Below, piece by piece: positions 46,669-56,452 of a stretch of 64,000 nucleotides of DNA. Both the position numbers and the translations under genes were made by a program. The notes under the pieces are model-generated. The model had not been told where the DNA came from, did not search any database, and worked only from the letters and a program-made list of their open reading frames with translations. The DNA comes from Serinicoccus kebangsaanensis. GTDB taxonomy: Bacteria > Actinomycetota > Actinomycetes > Actinomycetales > Dermatophilaceae. Location of the stretch: the NCBI RefSeq assembly GCF_008919445.1, contig NZ_VSLG01000001.1, positions 1-64,000 of the forward strand, read 5' to 3'. Position 1 is the stretch's first letter; each line of letters opens with the position of its first letter.

Positions 46669-48759
46669 ATGACGACTGAGCAGCTGGAGCTGGTGCCGGC
46701 CCCGGCCCGGCCCCGCAGGCGCGCAGCCGGTCCCTCCTCCGAGGTGGAGCTGGCCGAGCGCGACCCGGTCGCGACCGTCCTCGTCGACACCCCGCTGGCC
46801 CACCTCGACCGGCCGTTCGAGTATGCCGTCCCGGCCGACCTCGCCGAGCAGGCGCGCCCCGGGGTGCGGGTGAAGGTGCGCTTCGCCGGGCGGGACCACG
46901 ACGGCTTCCTGCTCTCCCGGGCGAGCACGGCCGAGCACCAGGGCAGGCTCACCCCGCTGCGGTCGGTGGTCAGCCCCGAGCCGGTCCTCACCCCGGCGGT
47001 GCTCGAGGTCGCCCGCGAGGTGGCCGACCACTACGGCGGGACCCTGGCCGACACGGTCCGGCTGGCCGTCCCACCCCGGCACGCGCGCGCCGAACGGTCG
47101 GTGCCCGAGCGCCCGGCCGACCCGGGCCGTGGCCCTGCCCCGGACGCCGCGGCGGGGACCGACGCGTTCCCGGTGCCCCCGGCCACCGCCTGGTCGGGCT
47201 ACCCGGCCGGCCCGGCCCTGCTGCGCCGGCTGCGCGAGGGTGGCGCGCCCGGCGCGGCCTGGCTGGCCCTCCCCGGTCAGGGCGAGGAGCAGGACTGGCC
47301 GCGGGCCGTGGCCGAGGCGGTCGCCGCCACCGTGGCGGGCGGTCGGGGCGCGCTGGTGGTCGTCCCGGACCGGCGGGACGTCGAGCGCGTCATCGGGCCG
47401 GTGACCGCGGCGGTGGGCGAGGACCGGGTGGTGCGGCTGACCGCGGATCTCGGCCCCGAGGCACGGTATGCCGCGTTCCTGCGCGTCCTGCGCGGCCACG
47501 CACCGGTGGTCGTGGGCACCCGGGCGAGCGCCTTCGCGCCGGTGCCGTCCCTCGGCCTCGTCGTCTGCTGGGACGAGGGCGACGACCTGCACCAGGAGCC
47601 CCGCGCCCCCTACCCGCACGTCCGTGAGGTGCTCCGCCGCCGCTCCCACCGCGAGGGTGCCGGCCTGCTCGTCGCCGGGTTCACCCGCAGCGTCGTGGTG
47701 GAGCAGTGGGTCCGGCAGGGCCTCCTCGCCCCGGTGGCCGGCGAGCGCGAGCTGCTCCGGCGGGCGGCGCCCGCGGTGCTGGTGGCGGGGGAGGGCCACC
47801 AGGAGGCCCGCGACGCCGCGGCGCGCACGGCCCGGCTGCCCACGGTCGCGTGGCAGGCGCTGCGCGTCGGGCTGGAGGCCGGACGCCCGGTGCTGGTGCA
47901 GGTCCCGAGGCAGGGCTACGTCCTGGCCCTGGCCTGTCAGGACTGCCGGACCCCGGTGCGGTGCGCCCGGTGCCACGGTCCGGTTGGGGCGGGCGACCGG
48001 CAGTCCGAGGCCCGCTGCCGCTGGTGCTCCGCGGAGGTGCCGGCGGGGCAGACGTGCGTGGAGTGCGGTTCTGCGCGCCGCCGCGCCACGGGGGTGGGTG
48101 AGCGACGCACCGCCGAGGAGCTCGGTCGCGCGTTCCCCGGGACCCGGGTGATCAGCTCGGGCGGCGACCGGGTCGTCGACCGGGTGGACGACACCGCGGC
48201 GCTGGTGGTCGCCACCCCCGGGGCGGAGCCGTGGTGCCGGGCCGGGTATGCCGCCGTCGTGCTGCTCGACGGCTGGCGGGTCCTGGAGCGAGCTTCGCTC
48301 GAGGCCCAGCCGGAGGCGCTGCGACGGTGGTGCGCGGCTGCGGCCCTGCGGCGGCCCTCCGCGGGCGGTGAGGAAGGAGGCCGGCAGCGTCGCCAGGTGG
48401 TGCTGTGCGGGGTGCCCCCGCACGCGACGATCCCGGCCGTGGAGGCGCTGGTCCGCTGGGACCCGGCCTGGCTCGCGGGCCGCGAGCTGGCCGAGCGGTC
48501 GGAGCTCGGGCTGCCTCCCGCGGTCCGGCAGGCCGACCTGCTCGGTCCGGTGGCGGCGGTGGACGAGGCCGCCCAAGCGCTCGCGCGGGCCGGGCACGTG
48601 CTGCTGGGCACCGTGCCGGGCGACGACCGCGCCCGTGCCACGGTGCGGGAGGCACCCGGCACCGACCTGGCTCGGGGGGTGCGGACGCTGCGCGCCGAGC
48701 GCAGTGCGCGCAAGGCCGAGGACACCGTCCGGATGGTGCTCGACCCTGCCGATCAGTAG
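46669..48759 (+). CDS. priA: PriA-like primosomal protein N', helicase-degenerate
   Basis: 696 residues. The N-terminal 3'-DNA-binding domain (LAHLDRPFEYAVPADLAEQA and GVRVKVRFAGR) is intact. The zinc module is present (CQDCRTPVRCARC, CRWCSAEVPAGQTCVECG; eight cysteines). The helicase core is degenerate: no G-x-x-G-S-G-K-T Walker A (the region reads LALPGQGEEQDW) and CWDEGDDLHQEP replaces DEEH. Actinobacterial PriA proteins are known to lack these motifs and are presumed to act in restart without ATPase activity. Confidence 0.92.
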   Translation: MTTEQLELVPAPARPRRRAAGPSSEVELAERDPVATVLVDTPLAHLDRPFEYAVPADLAEQARPGVRVKVRFAGRDHDGFLLSRASTAEHQGRLTPLRSVVSPEPVLTPAVLEVAREVADHYGGTLADTVRLAVPPRHARAERSVPERPADPGRGPAPDAAAGTDAFPVPPATAWSGYPAGPALLRRLREGGAPGAAWLALPGQGEEQDWPRAVAEAVAATVAGGRGALVVVPDRRDVERVIGPVTAAVGEDRVVRLTADLGPEARYAAFLRVLRGHAPVVVGTRASAFAPVPSLGLVVCWDEGDDLHQEPRAPYPHVREVLRRRSHREGAGLLVAGFTRSVVVEQWVRQGLLAPVAGERELLRRAAPAVLVAGEGHQEARDAAARTARLPTVAWQALRVGLEAGRPVLVQVPRQGYVLALACQDCRTPVRCARCHGPVGAGDRQSEARCRWCSAEVPAGQTCVECGSARRRATGVGERRTAEELGRAFPGTRVISSGGDRVVDRVDDTAALVVATPGAEPWCRAGYAAVVLLDGWRVLERASLEAQPEALRRWCAAAALRRPSAGGEEGGRQRRQVVLCGVPPHATIPAVEALVRWDPAWLAGRELAERSELGLPPAVRQADLLGPVAAVDEAAQALARAGHVLLGTVPGDDRARATVREAPGTDLARGVRTLRAERSARKAEDTVRMVLDPADQ

Positions 48760-48978
48760 GCCGGAGGGTGCACCGCAGGAGCCGCTGCGGTTGACGTGAC
48801 GTCACTGCTACGGAAGTCTCAAAAGCGTAACGATCGCGTCACCGTGTGGGCACTTTAGTGGCGTGGTGGGCCCGCGCCTGTCTAAGTTGCCACTGCAACC
48901 CCCCGGCGCGTCGAAGAGAGGCGTGCGGCGGACCAGGGCGGTCCGCCGGCGTGAGACGCCCATTCACTAGGAGGAACA
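48760..48978 (+). promoter_or_regulatory. Control region of the peptide importer
   Basis: This 219-base gap, less G+C-rich than its surroundings, holds a TTGACG (48791-96) running into the palindrome GTGACGTCAC (48796-805), a TAAGTT -10-like box (48883-88), an AGTGGC/GCCACT inverted repeat (48857-62 and 48889-94), and a hairpin GCGGACC/GGTCCGC just before the gene. AGGAGG (48969-74) is the ribosome binding site. No single promoter can be fixed by eye, but the density of dyads suggests regulation. Confidence 0.45.
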
Positions 48979-50841
48979 TTGAAGATCAGGCGCGCGACCA
49001 TGGCTGTTGTTGCGGCCGGTGCCCTGGCCCTGGCCGGCTGCACGTCCGACAGCGGCACGGAGGACACCGACAACGCCGCCGAGGGTGGCGGCGGAGACGA
49101 CATGGAGGAGACCGAGGGCTCTGGTGAGGAGTCCGAGGGCGACGACATGGGCGGCGAGGAGGGCTCCACCGCGAAGGCCGACCTCGGCGAGGTCACCACC
49201 AACGACGACAACGTCTCCTTCTCCAGCGGTGCCGAGGAGTACAACGCCTACAACGGCGACACCGCGAGCACCAACTCGACCTACAACGCGGTCGTGAACA
49301 ACCAGCTCTTCGCTGGGTTCTGGTACTGGGGCACCGACGGCACGATCTACCCCAACGAGTGGTTCGGCTCCTACGAGCAGACCTCCGAGGACCCGCTGAC
49401 CGTCGAGTACACCATCTCCGACGACGCGGTCTGGTCCGACGGCACCCCGATCACCGCGAACGACTACCTGCTGACGTGGGCCTCCTCCAACCCGGAGTCC
49501 CTCGGTGGCGTCGACGCGCTGGGCTTCGACCCGGTGTCCGACACCTTCGGTCGCTACGTCCCCGAGGCGCCGGAGACCGAGCCGGGCAGCAAGACCTTCA
49601 CCATCGTCTTCCCCGAGCCCTACCCGGACTGGGAGCTGCTGGTCAGCAGCGCGCTGCCCTCGCACGTGGCCGCCGAGCAGGCGGGCATGGAGCCGGACGA
49701 GCTCGCCCAGGCCATCCTGGACGGCGAGACCGAGACGGTCGCCGAGGTGTCCGAGTTCTGGAACACCGGCTGGCTGTTCCCGAACTACCAGGTCGAGGAC
49801 GAGGCCCTGGTGCCCTCGTCCGGTCCGTACACCCTGGAGGGTGCGGCCTGGGAGAGCGGCAACCAGCTCGCGCTGGTGCCGAACGAGGAGTTCTACGGCC
49901 CGGCCCCCGCGACCGGCAACCTGGTCTTCAAGTTCGCCGCTCCGGAGACCCACGTGCAGGCGTTGCAGAACGGTGACATCAACGTCATCGAGCCGCAGGC
50001 CACGGTGGACACGCTGCAGCAGCTCGAGGGCATGGGCGACATGGTCTCGGTCGAGACCACGGCCGAGATGACCTGGGAGCACCTGGACTTCAACTTCGCC
50101 GAGAGCTCGGTCTTCAACGACGAGAACGGCGGCCTGGCCGCCCGCGAGGCGTTCGCGATGTGCGTGCCGCGGCAGAACATCATCGACAACCTCATCGCGC
50201 CGATCAACCCGGACGCGCAGATCATGAACCTGCGCGAGAAGTTCCCCTTCCAGGAGGACTACCAGGAGGTCGTCGACGCGGCCTACGACGGTCGCTACGA
50301 CCAGGTCGACATCGAGGGTGCGTCCGGCATGCTCGAGGAGGCCGGGCTGGAGACCCCGGTCGAGGTGCGGATCGGCTACTCCGCCCCGAACCAGCGGCGC
50401 ACCGAGGAGGTCGCGCAGATCAAGGCCTCGTGCGACGAGGCGGGCTTCGAGATCGTCGACGCCGGCAACCCCGACTTCTTCGAGGCCGGCGGCACGCTGG
50501 AGTCCGGTGACTGGGAGGTCGCCCTGTTCGCCTGGGCGGGCTCGGGCCAGATCGCCTCGGGTCAGCCGATCTACTCCACCGACGGTGGGCAGAACTTCGG
50601 CGGCTTCTCCAACGAGGAGGTCGACGAGGCGTGGAACACCCTGGCGAGCTCCAACGACCCCGAGGTCCACATGGAGCAGATCAAGGTGATCGAGAAGCTG
50701 CTGTGGGACAACCTGTACGGCATCCCGCTGTTCGCCCACCCGGGCGTGACCGGCTTCGACAGCACCCTGGAGAACGTCATGCCGACGTCGGTGCAGACCG
50801 GTGTCTCGTGGAACGCCGAGCAGTGGGTGCGCGCCAGCTGA
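48979..50841 (+). CDS. Oligo/dipeptide ABC transporter substrate-binding lipoprotein
   Basis: 620 residues from a TTG start, chosen because AGGAGG is five bases upstream and it yields a proper lipoprotein signal: KIRR, hydrophobic AVVAAGALALAGC with lipobox LAGC and lipidated Cys at residue 21. A 50-residue acidic Gly/Glu/Asp linker (DDMEETEGSGEESEGDDMG) precedes the family 5 binding domain (DPLTVEYTISDDAVWSDGTP is the DppA/OppA signature region). It delivers peptides to the permease encoded downstream. Starting at the ATG (49000) would remove the basic n-region. Confidence 0.93.
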   Translation: MKIRRATMAVVAAGALALAGCTSDSGTEDTDNAAEGGGGDDMEETEGSGEESEGDDMGGEEGSTAKADLGEVTTNDDNVSFSSGAEEYNAYNGDTASTNSTYNAVVNNQLFAGFWYWGTDGTIYPNEWFGSYEQTSEDPLTVEYTISDDAVWSDGTPITANDYLLTWASSNPESLGGVDALGFDPVSDTFGRYVPEAPETEPGSKTFTIVFPEPYPDWELLVSSALPSHVAAEQAGMEPDELAQAILDGETETVAEVSEFWNTGWLFPNYQVEDEALVPSSGPYTLEGAAWESGNQLALVPNEEFYGPAPATGNLVFKFAAPETHVQALQNGDINVIEPQATVDTLQQLEGMGDMVSVETTAEMTWEHLDFNFAESSVFNDENGGLAAREAFAMCVPRQNIIDNLIAPINPDAQIMNLREKFPFQEDYQEVVDAAYDGRYDQVDIEGASGMLEEAGLETPVEVRIGYSAPNQRRTEEVAQIKASCDEAGFEIVDAGNPDFFEAGGTLESGDWEVALFAWAGSGQIASGQPIYSTDGGQNFGGFSNEEVDEAWNTLASSNDPEVHMEQIKVIEKLLWDNLYGIPLFAHPGVTGFDSTLENVMPTSVQTGVSWNAEQWVRAS

Positions 50842-50898
50842 CACGCACCACCTGAGTCCGTGGCTGCGCCAGCGGCGCACCACGACCGGGACCGCGAC

Positions 50899-50928
50899 GG
50901 GGCGGGAGGGTATGCGCCCTCCCGCCCC
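50899..50928 (+). terminator. Terminator after the binding-protein gene
   Basis: Perfect 12-bp stem GGGGCGGGAGGG / CCCTCCCGCCCC with loop TATGCG, 57 bases after the stop. It would make the binding protein more abundant than the permease and ATPase, a usual arrangement for importers. The rest of the gap (50929-51021) shows nothing else clear. Confidence 0.8.
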
Positions 50929-51021
50929 TCGCACGTCTCACCCCTTCCCCCGGCTCACGCGCTCGGCGGGTGGCCGTGACACGGCCGCCGGTGTCTGTGG
51001 CCCCGACCCCTGATGAGGGGT

Positions 51022-51027
51022 TAGAGT
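51022..51027 (+). promoter_or_regulatory. -10 box before the permease genes
   Basis: TAGAGT about 53 bases before the permease GTG, downstream of the terminator, so the permease-ATPase genes may have their own promoter. Confidence 0.5.
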
Positions 51028-51079
51028 CTGCGGGCAGTCCGTCACACCGCCGTGAACCCTCACCGCAAAGGTCAGACCC

Positions 51080-52612
51080 GTGCTCCAGTTCATCCTCCGC
51101 AGGATCGCGATCTCCGCGCTGATCATGTTCCTCGGCTCCGTGCTGATGTACGTCCTCACGATCAACTCGGGAGACCCGCTCCAGGACCTGCGCGAGTCGC
51201 GGGCCGAGAACCGCGACCAGCTCATGGCCGCACGCACGGAGAACATGGGGCTGGACGACCCGTGGTGGCAGCGCTACCTGGGGTGGTTCACCGGCGTGAG
51301 CCGCTGCTTCGTGCTGCAGTGCGACCTCGGCACCGCGCGGGACGGCGCGGACGTCAACAACCTGCTGCTCTCCTCCGCCGGGGCGAGCCTGCGGCTGGTG
51401 ACCATCGCCACCTTCCTGGCCATCTTCATCGGCGTGGCCCTCGGTGTGCTGTCCGCGATCCGGCAGTACTCCGGCTTCGACTACACCATCACCTTCGCCG
51501 CCTTCCTCTTCTACTCGCTGCCGGTCTTCTGGGCCGCGGTGCTGCTCAAGGACTTCGGCGCCATCCGCTTCAACAACTGGATCGCGGACCCGGCCGTGTC
51601 GATCACCGTCACGGCGCTGGTGGCGCTGCTGTTCGCCCTGGCCGTCGCCTCGGTGCTCGGCGGCAGCCTGCGTCGACAGGTCGTCACCGGCCTGGTGACC
51701 TTCGCGGTGGTCTTCGGCCTGGTCTTCGCCTTCGACCAGGTGCAGTGGTGGGTCCAGCCGGCGCTCGGCCTGCCGCTGATCATCGTCGGTGCGGTGGCGG
51801 CGCTCGGCTTCATGCTGGTGATGACGGTCGGGCTGTCCAACCGCAAGGTGACGTATGCCGGGCTGGTCACCATCGCCCTGGGCCTGGTGTCCTACTTCGT
51901 CACCGGCCCGATCCTGGACGACCCGTCGGGATGGCTGGTCATCCTCGCCCTCACCGCCGTCACGGTCGTGGTGGGCCTGGCCGTCGGCTGGGTCATGGGA
52001 GGCTACGAGCGCCGCACCGCGATGACCGTCAGCGTCGGCACCGCGCTGGGCATGGCCTTCCTCATCTTCATGGACAAGCTGCTGCGCGGGTGGGCCGGGT
52101 TCCTGGAGCTGGCCGGCAACCGCCCGGTCAGCACGATCGGGGAGAACCGGATCATCCCGGAGCGGTTCGAGGGAGACTTCTGGGAGGGGATCTTCAACTG
52201 GGGGGTGCAGCTGGTGCTCCCCACGATCGTGCTGACCCTCATCTCGATCGCCTCCTACAGCCGGTACACCCGCGGCTCCATGCTCGAGACGATCAACCAG
52301 GACTACATCCGCACCGCGCGCTCCAAGGGGCTCTCGGACCGGGTGGTCTTCACCAAGCACGCCCTGCGCAACGCGCTCATCCCCATCACCACGATCGTGG
52401 CCTTCGACTTCGCCTCGCTGCTCGGCGGTGCGGTCATCACCGAGACCATCTTCGGCTGGCGCGGGCTCGGAGCCATGTTCCGGCTCGGCCTGGACACGGT
52501 CGATCCGAACCCCGTGATGGCCTACTACCTGGTCGCGGGAGGGGCCGCGGTGATCATGAACATGCTGGCCGACATCGCCTACGCCTCCCTCGACCCGCGG
52601 ATCCGGCGGTGA
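51080..52612 (+). CDS. Peptide ABC transporter permease, DppB/OppB type, enlarged
   Basis: 510 residues, against roughly 310-340 for DppB/OppB. The N-terminal part (FILRRIAISALIMFLGSVLM) and the C-terminal EAA loop (MLETINQDYIRTARSKGLSD, then ALRNALIPITT) are typical. Between about residues 165 and 375 lies an extra stretch with five or six more hydrophobic segments (for example VTALVALLFALAVASVLGG, LIIVGAVAALGFMLVMTVGL, LVILALTAVTVVVGLAVGW). There is no frameshift, so it is an in-frame insertion. GTG start with AAAGG upstream. Confidence 0.9.
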   Translation: MLQFILRRIAISALIMFLGSVLMYVLTINSGDPLQDLRESRAENRDQLMAARTENMGLDDPWWQRYLGWFTGVSRCFVLQCDLGTARDGADVNNLLLSSAGASLRLVTIATFLAIFIGVALGVLSAIRQYSGFDYTITFAAFLFYSLPVFWAAVLLKDFGAIRFNNWIADPAVSITVTALVALLFALAVASVLGGSLRRQVVTGLVTFAVVFGLVFAFDQVQWWVQPALGLPLIIVGAVAALGFMLVMTVGLSNRKVTYAGLVTIALGLVSYFVTGPILDDPSGWLVILALTAVTVVVGLAVGWVMGGYERRTAMTVSVGTALGMAFLIFMDKLLRGWAGFLELAGNRPVSTIGENRIIPERFEGDFWEGIFNWGVQLVLPTIVLTLISIASYSRYTRGSMLETINQDYIRTARSKGLSDRVVFTKHALRNALIPITTIVAFDFASLLGGAVITETIFGWRGLGAMFRLGLDTVDPNPVMAYYLVAGGAAVIMNMLADIAYASLDPRIRR

Positions 52613-52679
52613 GGCCCGTGCGCGTGCTACCGCATCCCGCTGACCGCCCCGCCCGCTCGACCGACCTGAGGACGCTGCG

Positions 52680-53672
52680 ATGACCGACAACCACCGTCCG
52701 GACGACCCGGAGCACACCCCGGCCGCGAGCTCGGTCGAGGAAGTCTACTCGGTCGAGAAGCAGATCGACCTGAGCCAGAAGTCCTACTCCCAGGGCCAGC
52801 TGGTCCGCCGCCGGTTCTTCCGGCACCGCGGGGCGATGGTCTCGCTCTTCGTGCTGGTCTTCATCACGGTGATGGCCTTCACCTCGATCGGCTACGGACT
52901 CATCCCGTCCTGGTGGGACAAGACCTTCTACGACGCCGGCGCCGCCGTCGACGGCGGCCGGCCCACCATGCAGCTCTGGCCCTTCCAGATCGGCGAGCAC
53001 CCGTTCGGCCAGGACACCATCGGCAAGGACTACTTCGCGCTCACCATGCGCGGGACGCAGCGCTCGCTCATCGTGGCCTTCACCGTCGGGCTGCTCTCCA
53101 CCGTGATCGGCACCCTCATCGGGGCGATCGCGGGCTTCTTCCGCGGCTGGGTCGAGGCCATCCTCATGCGGGTCACCGACCTGTTCATCATCATCCCGCT
53201 GCTGGTCCTGGCCGCGGTCGTCGGCAAGATGGCCTCCGGCATCTGGTGGCTGGCCCTCATGCTCAGCCTGCTGACCTGGACCGGCCTGGCCCGGCTGGTG
53301 CGGGGCGAGGTGCTGTCGCTGCGCGAGCGGGAGTTCGTCACGGCGGCGGAGGCGATCGGGACCGGGCCCTGGCGGATCATCTTCAAGCACATCCTGCCGA
53401 ACACCATCGGCACCATCATCGTCAGCGCCACGCTCGCGATCGCCGCGACCATCCTGCTGGAGTCGGCGCTGTCCTTCCTCGGCTACGGCGTACGTGCCCC
53501 GGACACCTCGCTCGGGCTGCTCATCTCCACCTACCAGAACGCCTTCCTCACCCGGCCCTGGCTGTTCTGGTGGCCCGGCCTGATGATCCTGGGCATCGCC
53601 CTGTCGGTGAACTTCCTCGGTGACGGACTGCGCGACGCCTTCGACCCCCGGCAGAACAGGACGGCTGACTGA
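52680..53672 (+). CDS. Peptide ABC transporter permease, DppC/OppC type
   Basis: 330 residues with a 50-residue hydrophilic N-terminus, a first membrane segment (MVSLFVLVFITVMAFTSIGY) and the core permease domain. The EAA loop is RGEVLSLREREFVTAAEAIG with HILPNTIGTIIV, and FLGYGVRAPDTSLG is typical of DppC. ATG start; its stop overlaps the ATPase gene (TGATG). Confidence 0.94.
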   Translation: MTDNHRPDDPEHTPAASSVEEVYSVEKQIDLSQKSYSQGQLVRRRFFRHRGAMVSLFVLVFITVMAFTSIGYGLIPSWWDKTFYDAGAAVDGGRPTMQLWPFQIGEHPFGQDTIGKDYFALTMRGTQRSLIVAFTVGLLSTVIGTLIGAIAGFFRGWVEAILMRVTDLFIIIPLLVLAAVVGKMASGIWWLALMLSLLTWTGLARLVRGEVLSLREREFVTAAEAIGTGPWRIIFKHILPNTIGTIIVSATLAIAATILLESALSFLGYGVRAPDTSLGLLISTYQNAFLTRPWLFWWPGLMILGIALSVNFLGDGLRDAFDPRQNRTAD

Positions 53673-55504
53673 TGACCACGACCACGCAGAGCGGCTCCGG
53701 CCAGCCGGTCTACACCGGCTCGGGCACCCCCACCGGCGACGAGGAGGTCGTCCTCGCCTTCACCGAGGTGGACGTCCGGTTCAAGACCGAGTTCGGCAGC
53801 GTGCACGCCGTCAAGGGCGTCGACCTCAGGGTGCGCCCCGGCGAGGTCGTGGCGCTGGTGGGCGAGTCCGGCTCGGGCAAGTCGGTCACGTCGATGACCG
53901 CCATGCGGCTGCTGCCGCGCAACGCCACCATCGGCGGCCAGGTCGACGTGGCGGGGCGCGAGGTGGGCCGGCTCTCGGAGTCCAACATGCGCAGGCTGCG
54001 CGGCAACGACGTGGCCATGGTCTTCCAGGAGCCGATGACCGCGCTCAACCCCGTCCTCACCATCGGGACCCAGATGGTCGAGTCGATGGAGCTGCACGGC
54101 GTCTCCCGCGGGGCGGCGGCGTGGAAGCGCGCCATCGAGCTGCTCGGCATGGTCGGCATCCCCGAGCCCGAGCGGCAGATGAGGAAGTACCCGCACGAGC
54201 TGTCCGGCGGGCAGCGCCAGCGGGTGGTCATCGCCATCGCCATCAGCTGCGACCCCAAGGTGATCATCGCCGACGAGCCCACGACGGCGCTGGACGTCAC
54301 CGTCCAGGCCGACATCCTGGACCTGCTCCGCTCGCTCAAGGACAAGCTCAACACCGGCATCCTGCTCATCACCCACAACATGGGCGTGGTGGCCGACATG
54401 GCCGACCGCGTCGCGGTGATGTTCAAGGGCGAGATCGTGGAACGCGGCACCGTCGAGGAGGTGCTGCTCCACCCCAACCACGAGTACACCAAGATGCTCC
54501 TCGGGTCGGTGCCGAGGATGGGGCACGGCCGCGGGCAGATGGACATCCGCGTCAAGGAGGAGATCGACGCGGACGCCCCCCTGGCGATCGAGCTGAAGAA
54601 CCTCGTCATCGAGTACCAGCGGCTCGGCAAGGCGCCGTTCCGCGCGGTCGACGACGTGAGCTTCGACGTGCACCAGGGCGAGATCGTCGGGCTGGTCGGC
54701 GAGTCCGGCTCGGGCAAGAGCACCATCGGCCGGTGCGCGCTGGGGCTGATCCCCGCGGCGGCCGGCGAGTTCCGCCTGCTGGGCGAGAACATCACCGGCA
54801 TGAAGCGGGGCGACCTCAAGCCGCTGCGCAAGCGGATCGGCGTGATCTTCCAGGACCCGGCCGCCTCGCTGAACCCGCGGCTGCCCATCGGCGAGTGCAT
54901 CGCCGAGCCACTGGTCGTGCACCAGGTCGGTGACCGCAAGTCGCGGGAGAAGCGCGTCTACGACCTGCTGGACGCGGTCCACCTGCCGCGCGAGGTCTAC
55001 AACCGCTACCCGCACGAGGTGTCCGGTGGCCAGCGGCAGCGGATCTCCGTGGCCCGGGCCCTGACCCTGGACCCCGAGCTGCTGGTCGCGGACGAGCCGA
55101 CCTCGGCCCTCGACGTCTCGGTGCAGGCGCGCGTGCTCAAGATCTTCGCCGAGCTGCAGGAGCAGTTCGGCTTCGCCTGCCTGTTCATCAGCCACGACCT
55201 GGCGGTCATCGACCTGCTCGCGCACAAGGTCGTCGTGCTCCAGAACGGCAAGGTGGTCGAGGCCGGACCCCGCGAGCAGATCATGGAGAACCCCACCCAG
55301 GAGTACACCCAGCGGCTCATCGCGGCCGCCCCCGTCCCGGACCCGTTGGAGCAGGGTCGGCGCCGGCGCGACCGGCACGAGCTGCTGCGGGAGCAGGGCG
55401 AGGAGGTCGTGGAGCTGAACGTCGACGCCGACCAGTTCCACCAGGCCTCCCGGGAGGCGGAGGTCGTCGAGGTCGACGGGACCGACGACCAGCCGCGCCG
55501 CTGA
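53672..55504 (+). CDS. Fused dual-ATPase subunit of the peptide importer (DppD-DppF type)
   Basis: 610 residues containing two complete ABC domains. Domain 1 has VGESGSGKSVTSMTA (Walker A), HELSGGQRQRVVIAIAISCD and IIADEPTTALDVTVQ. Domain 2 has VGESGSGKSTIGRCALG, HEVSGGQRQRISVARALTLD and LVADEPTSALDVSVQ. Both H-loop histidines are present (LLITHNMGVVAD; LFISHDLAVIDLL). In most operons these are separate dppD and dppF genes. The acidic C-terminus is family-atypical but short. Confidence 0.95.
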   Translation: MTTTTQSGSGQPVYTGSGTPTGDEEVVLAFTEVDVRFKTEFGSVHAVKGVDLRVRPGEVVALVGESGSGKSVTSMTAMRLLPRNATIGGQVDVAGREVGRLSESNMRRLRGNDVAMVFQEPMTALNPVLTIGTQMVESMELHGVSRGAAAWKRAIELLGMVGIPEPERQMRKYPHELSGGQRQRVVIAIAISCDPKVIIADEPTTALDVTVQADILDLLRSLKDKLNTGILLITHNMGVVADMADRVAVMFKGEIVERGTVEEVLLHPNHEYTKMLLGSVPRMGHGRGQMDIRVKEEIDADAPLAIELKNLVIEYQRLGKAPFRAVDDVSFDVHQGEIVGLVGESGSGKSTIGRCALGLIPAAAGEFRLLGENITGMKRGDLKPLRKRIGVIFQDPAASLNPRLPIGECIAEPLVVHQVGDRKSREKRVYDLLDAVHLPREVYNRYPHEVSGGQRQRISVARALTLDPELLVADEPTSALDVSVQARVLKIFAELQEQFGFACLFISHDLAVIDLLAHKVVVLQNGKVVEAGPREQIMENPTQEYTQRLIAAAPVPDPLEQGRRRRDRHELLREQGEEVVELNVDADQFHQASREAEVVEVDGTDDQPRR

Positions 55505-55510
55505 CCGGGC

Positions 55511-56452
55511 GTGCGCGTCGTCTTCGCCGGGACCCCCGAGGCGGCGGTCCCCAGCCTGCGGGCGCTGCTGACCTCCCGCCACGACGTGGCCGGTGTCCTC
55601 ACCCGCGCGGACGCCCGGGCAGGACGGGGCCGGTCGCTGCGACCCTCCCCGGTCCGCGAGGTCGCCGAGCAGGCGGGCATACCCGTGCTGACACCGGGCT
55701 CCCTGCGCGACCCCGAGGTGGCCGCCCGGCTCGCCGACTGGGCGCCGGAGGCCTGCCCCGTCGTCGCCTACGGGCTGTTCGTCCCGCCGGACCTGCTGAC
55801 CCAGCCCCGGCACGGCTGGGTCAACCTGCACTTCTCGCTGCTCCCGGCCTACCGCGGCGCCGCCCCGGTCCAGCATGCCCTCCGCTCGGGTGACGACGTC
55901 ACCGGCGCCGTGACCTTCCGGCTCGAGGAAGGCATGGACAGCGGCCCGGTCCTGGGTCGGCTGACCGAGACGGTGCGCCCGAGGGACACCTCCGGCGACC
56001 TGCTGGAGCGGCTCGCGCACGCCGGGGCGGGGCTGCTGGTGGCCACCCTCGACGCGCTCGAGGACGGTGTCGTCACCGCCGAGCCGCAGCCCACCAGCGG
56101 CGTCAGCCACGCGCCCAAGCTCGAGGTGGCGGACGCCCGGGTGCGCTGGAGCGAGCCGACCCTGGCGGTCGACCGGCTGGTGCGGGCCTGCACACCGGCC
56201 CCGGGCGCCTGGACCAGCTTCCGCGGGGATCGGCTGAAGATCGGGCCGGTGCAGCCGGTGACGACCGACGCAGCGCCGGAGCAGGTCCTGTCGCCGGGGG
56301 AGATCCGGGTCGGACGCTCCGAGGTGCTGGTCGGCACCGCCGGTGGCGCGGTGCGGCTGGGACAGGTGCAGGCCCAGGGCAAGCGGGCCATGGATGCTCT
56401 CGACTGGGCGCGCGGGACACGCCCCGCGCCGGGCGAGCGCTTCGATGGCTGA
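55511..56452 (+). CDS. fmt: Methionyl-tRNA formyltransferase
   Basis: 313 residues. The catalytic N-H-D set is visible in [20 protein letters not shown] and [14 protein letters not shown], and the N-terminal formyl-folate Rossmann fold begins [21 protein letters not shown]-terminal OB domain binds tRNA. GTG start six bases after the importer ATPase; overlaps rsmB by eight bases. Confidence 0.96.
   Translation: MRVVFAGTPEAAVPSLRALLTSRHDVAGVLTRADARAGRGRSLRPSPVREVAEQAGIPVLTPGSLRDPEVAARLADWAPEACPVVAYGLFVPPDLLTQPRHGWVNLHFSLLPAYRGAAPVQHALRSGDDVTGAVTFRLEEGMDSGPVLGRLTETVRPRDTSGDLLERLAHAGAGLLVATLDALEDGVVTAEPQPTSGVSHAPKLEVADARVRWSEPTLAVDRLVRACTPAPGAWTSFRGDRLKIGPVQPVTTDAAPEQVLSPGEIRVGRSEVLVGTAGGAVRLGQVQAQGKRAMDALDWARGTRPAPGERFDG

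Noticed and set aside
48791-48819. TTGACG as the -35 of the peptide importer promoter
   Set aside because: No acceptable -10 box lies 16-18 bases downstream; kept only as part of a dyad-rich control region.
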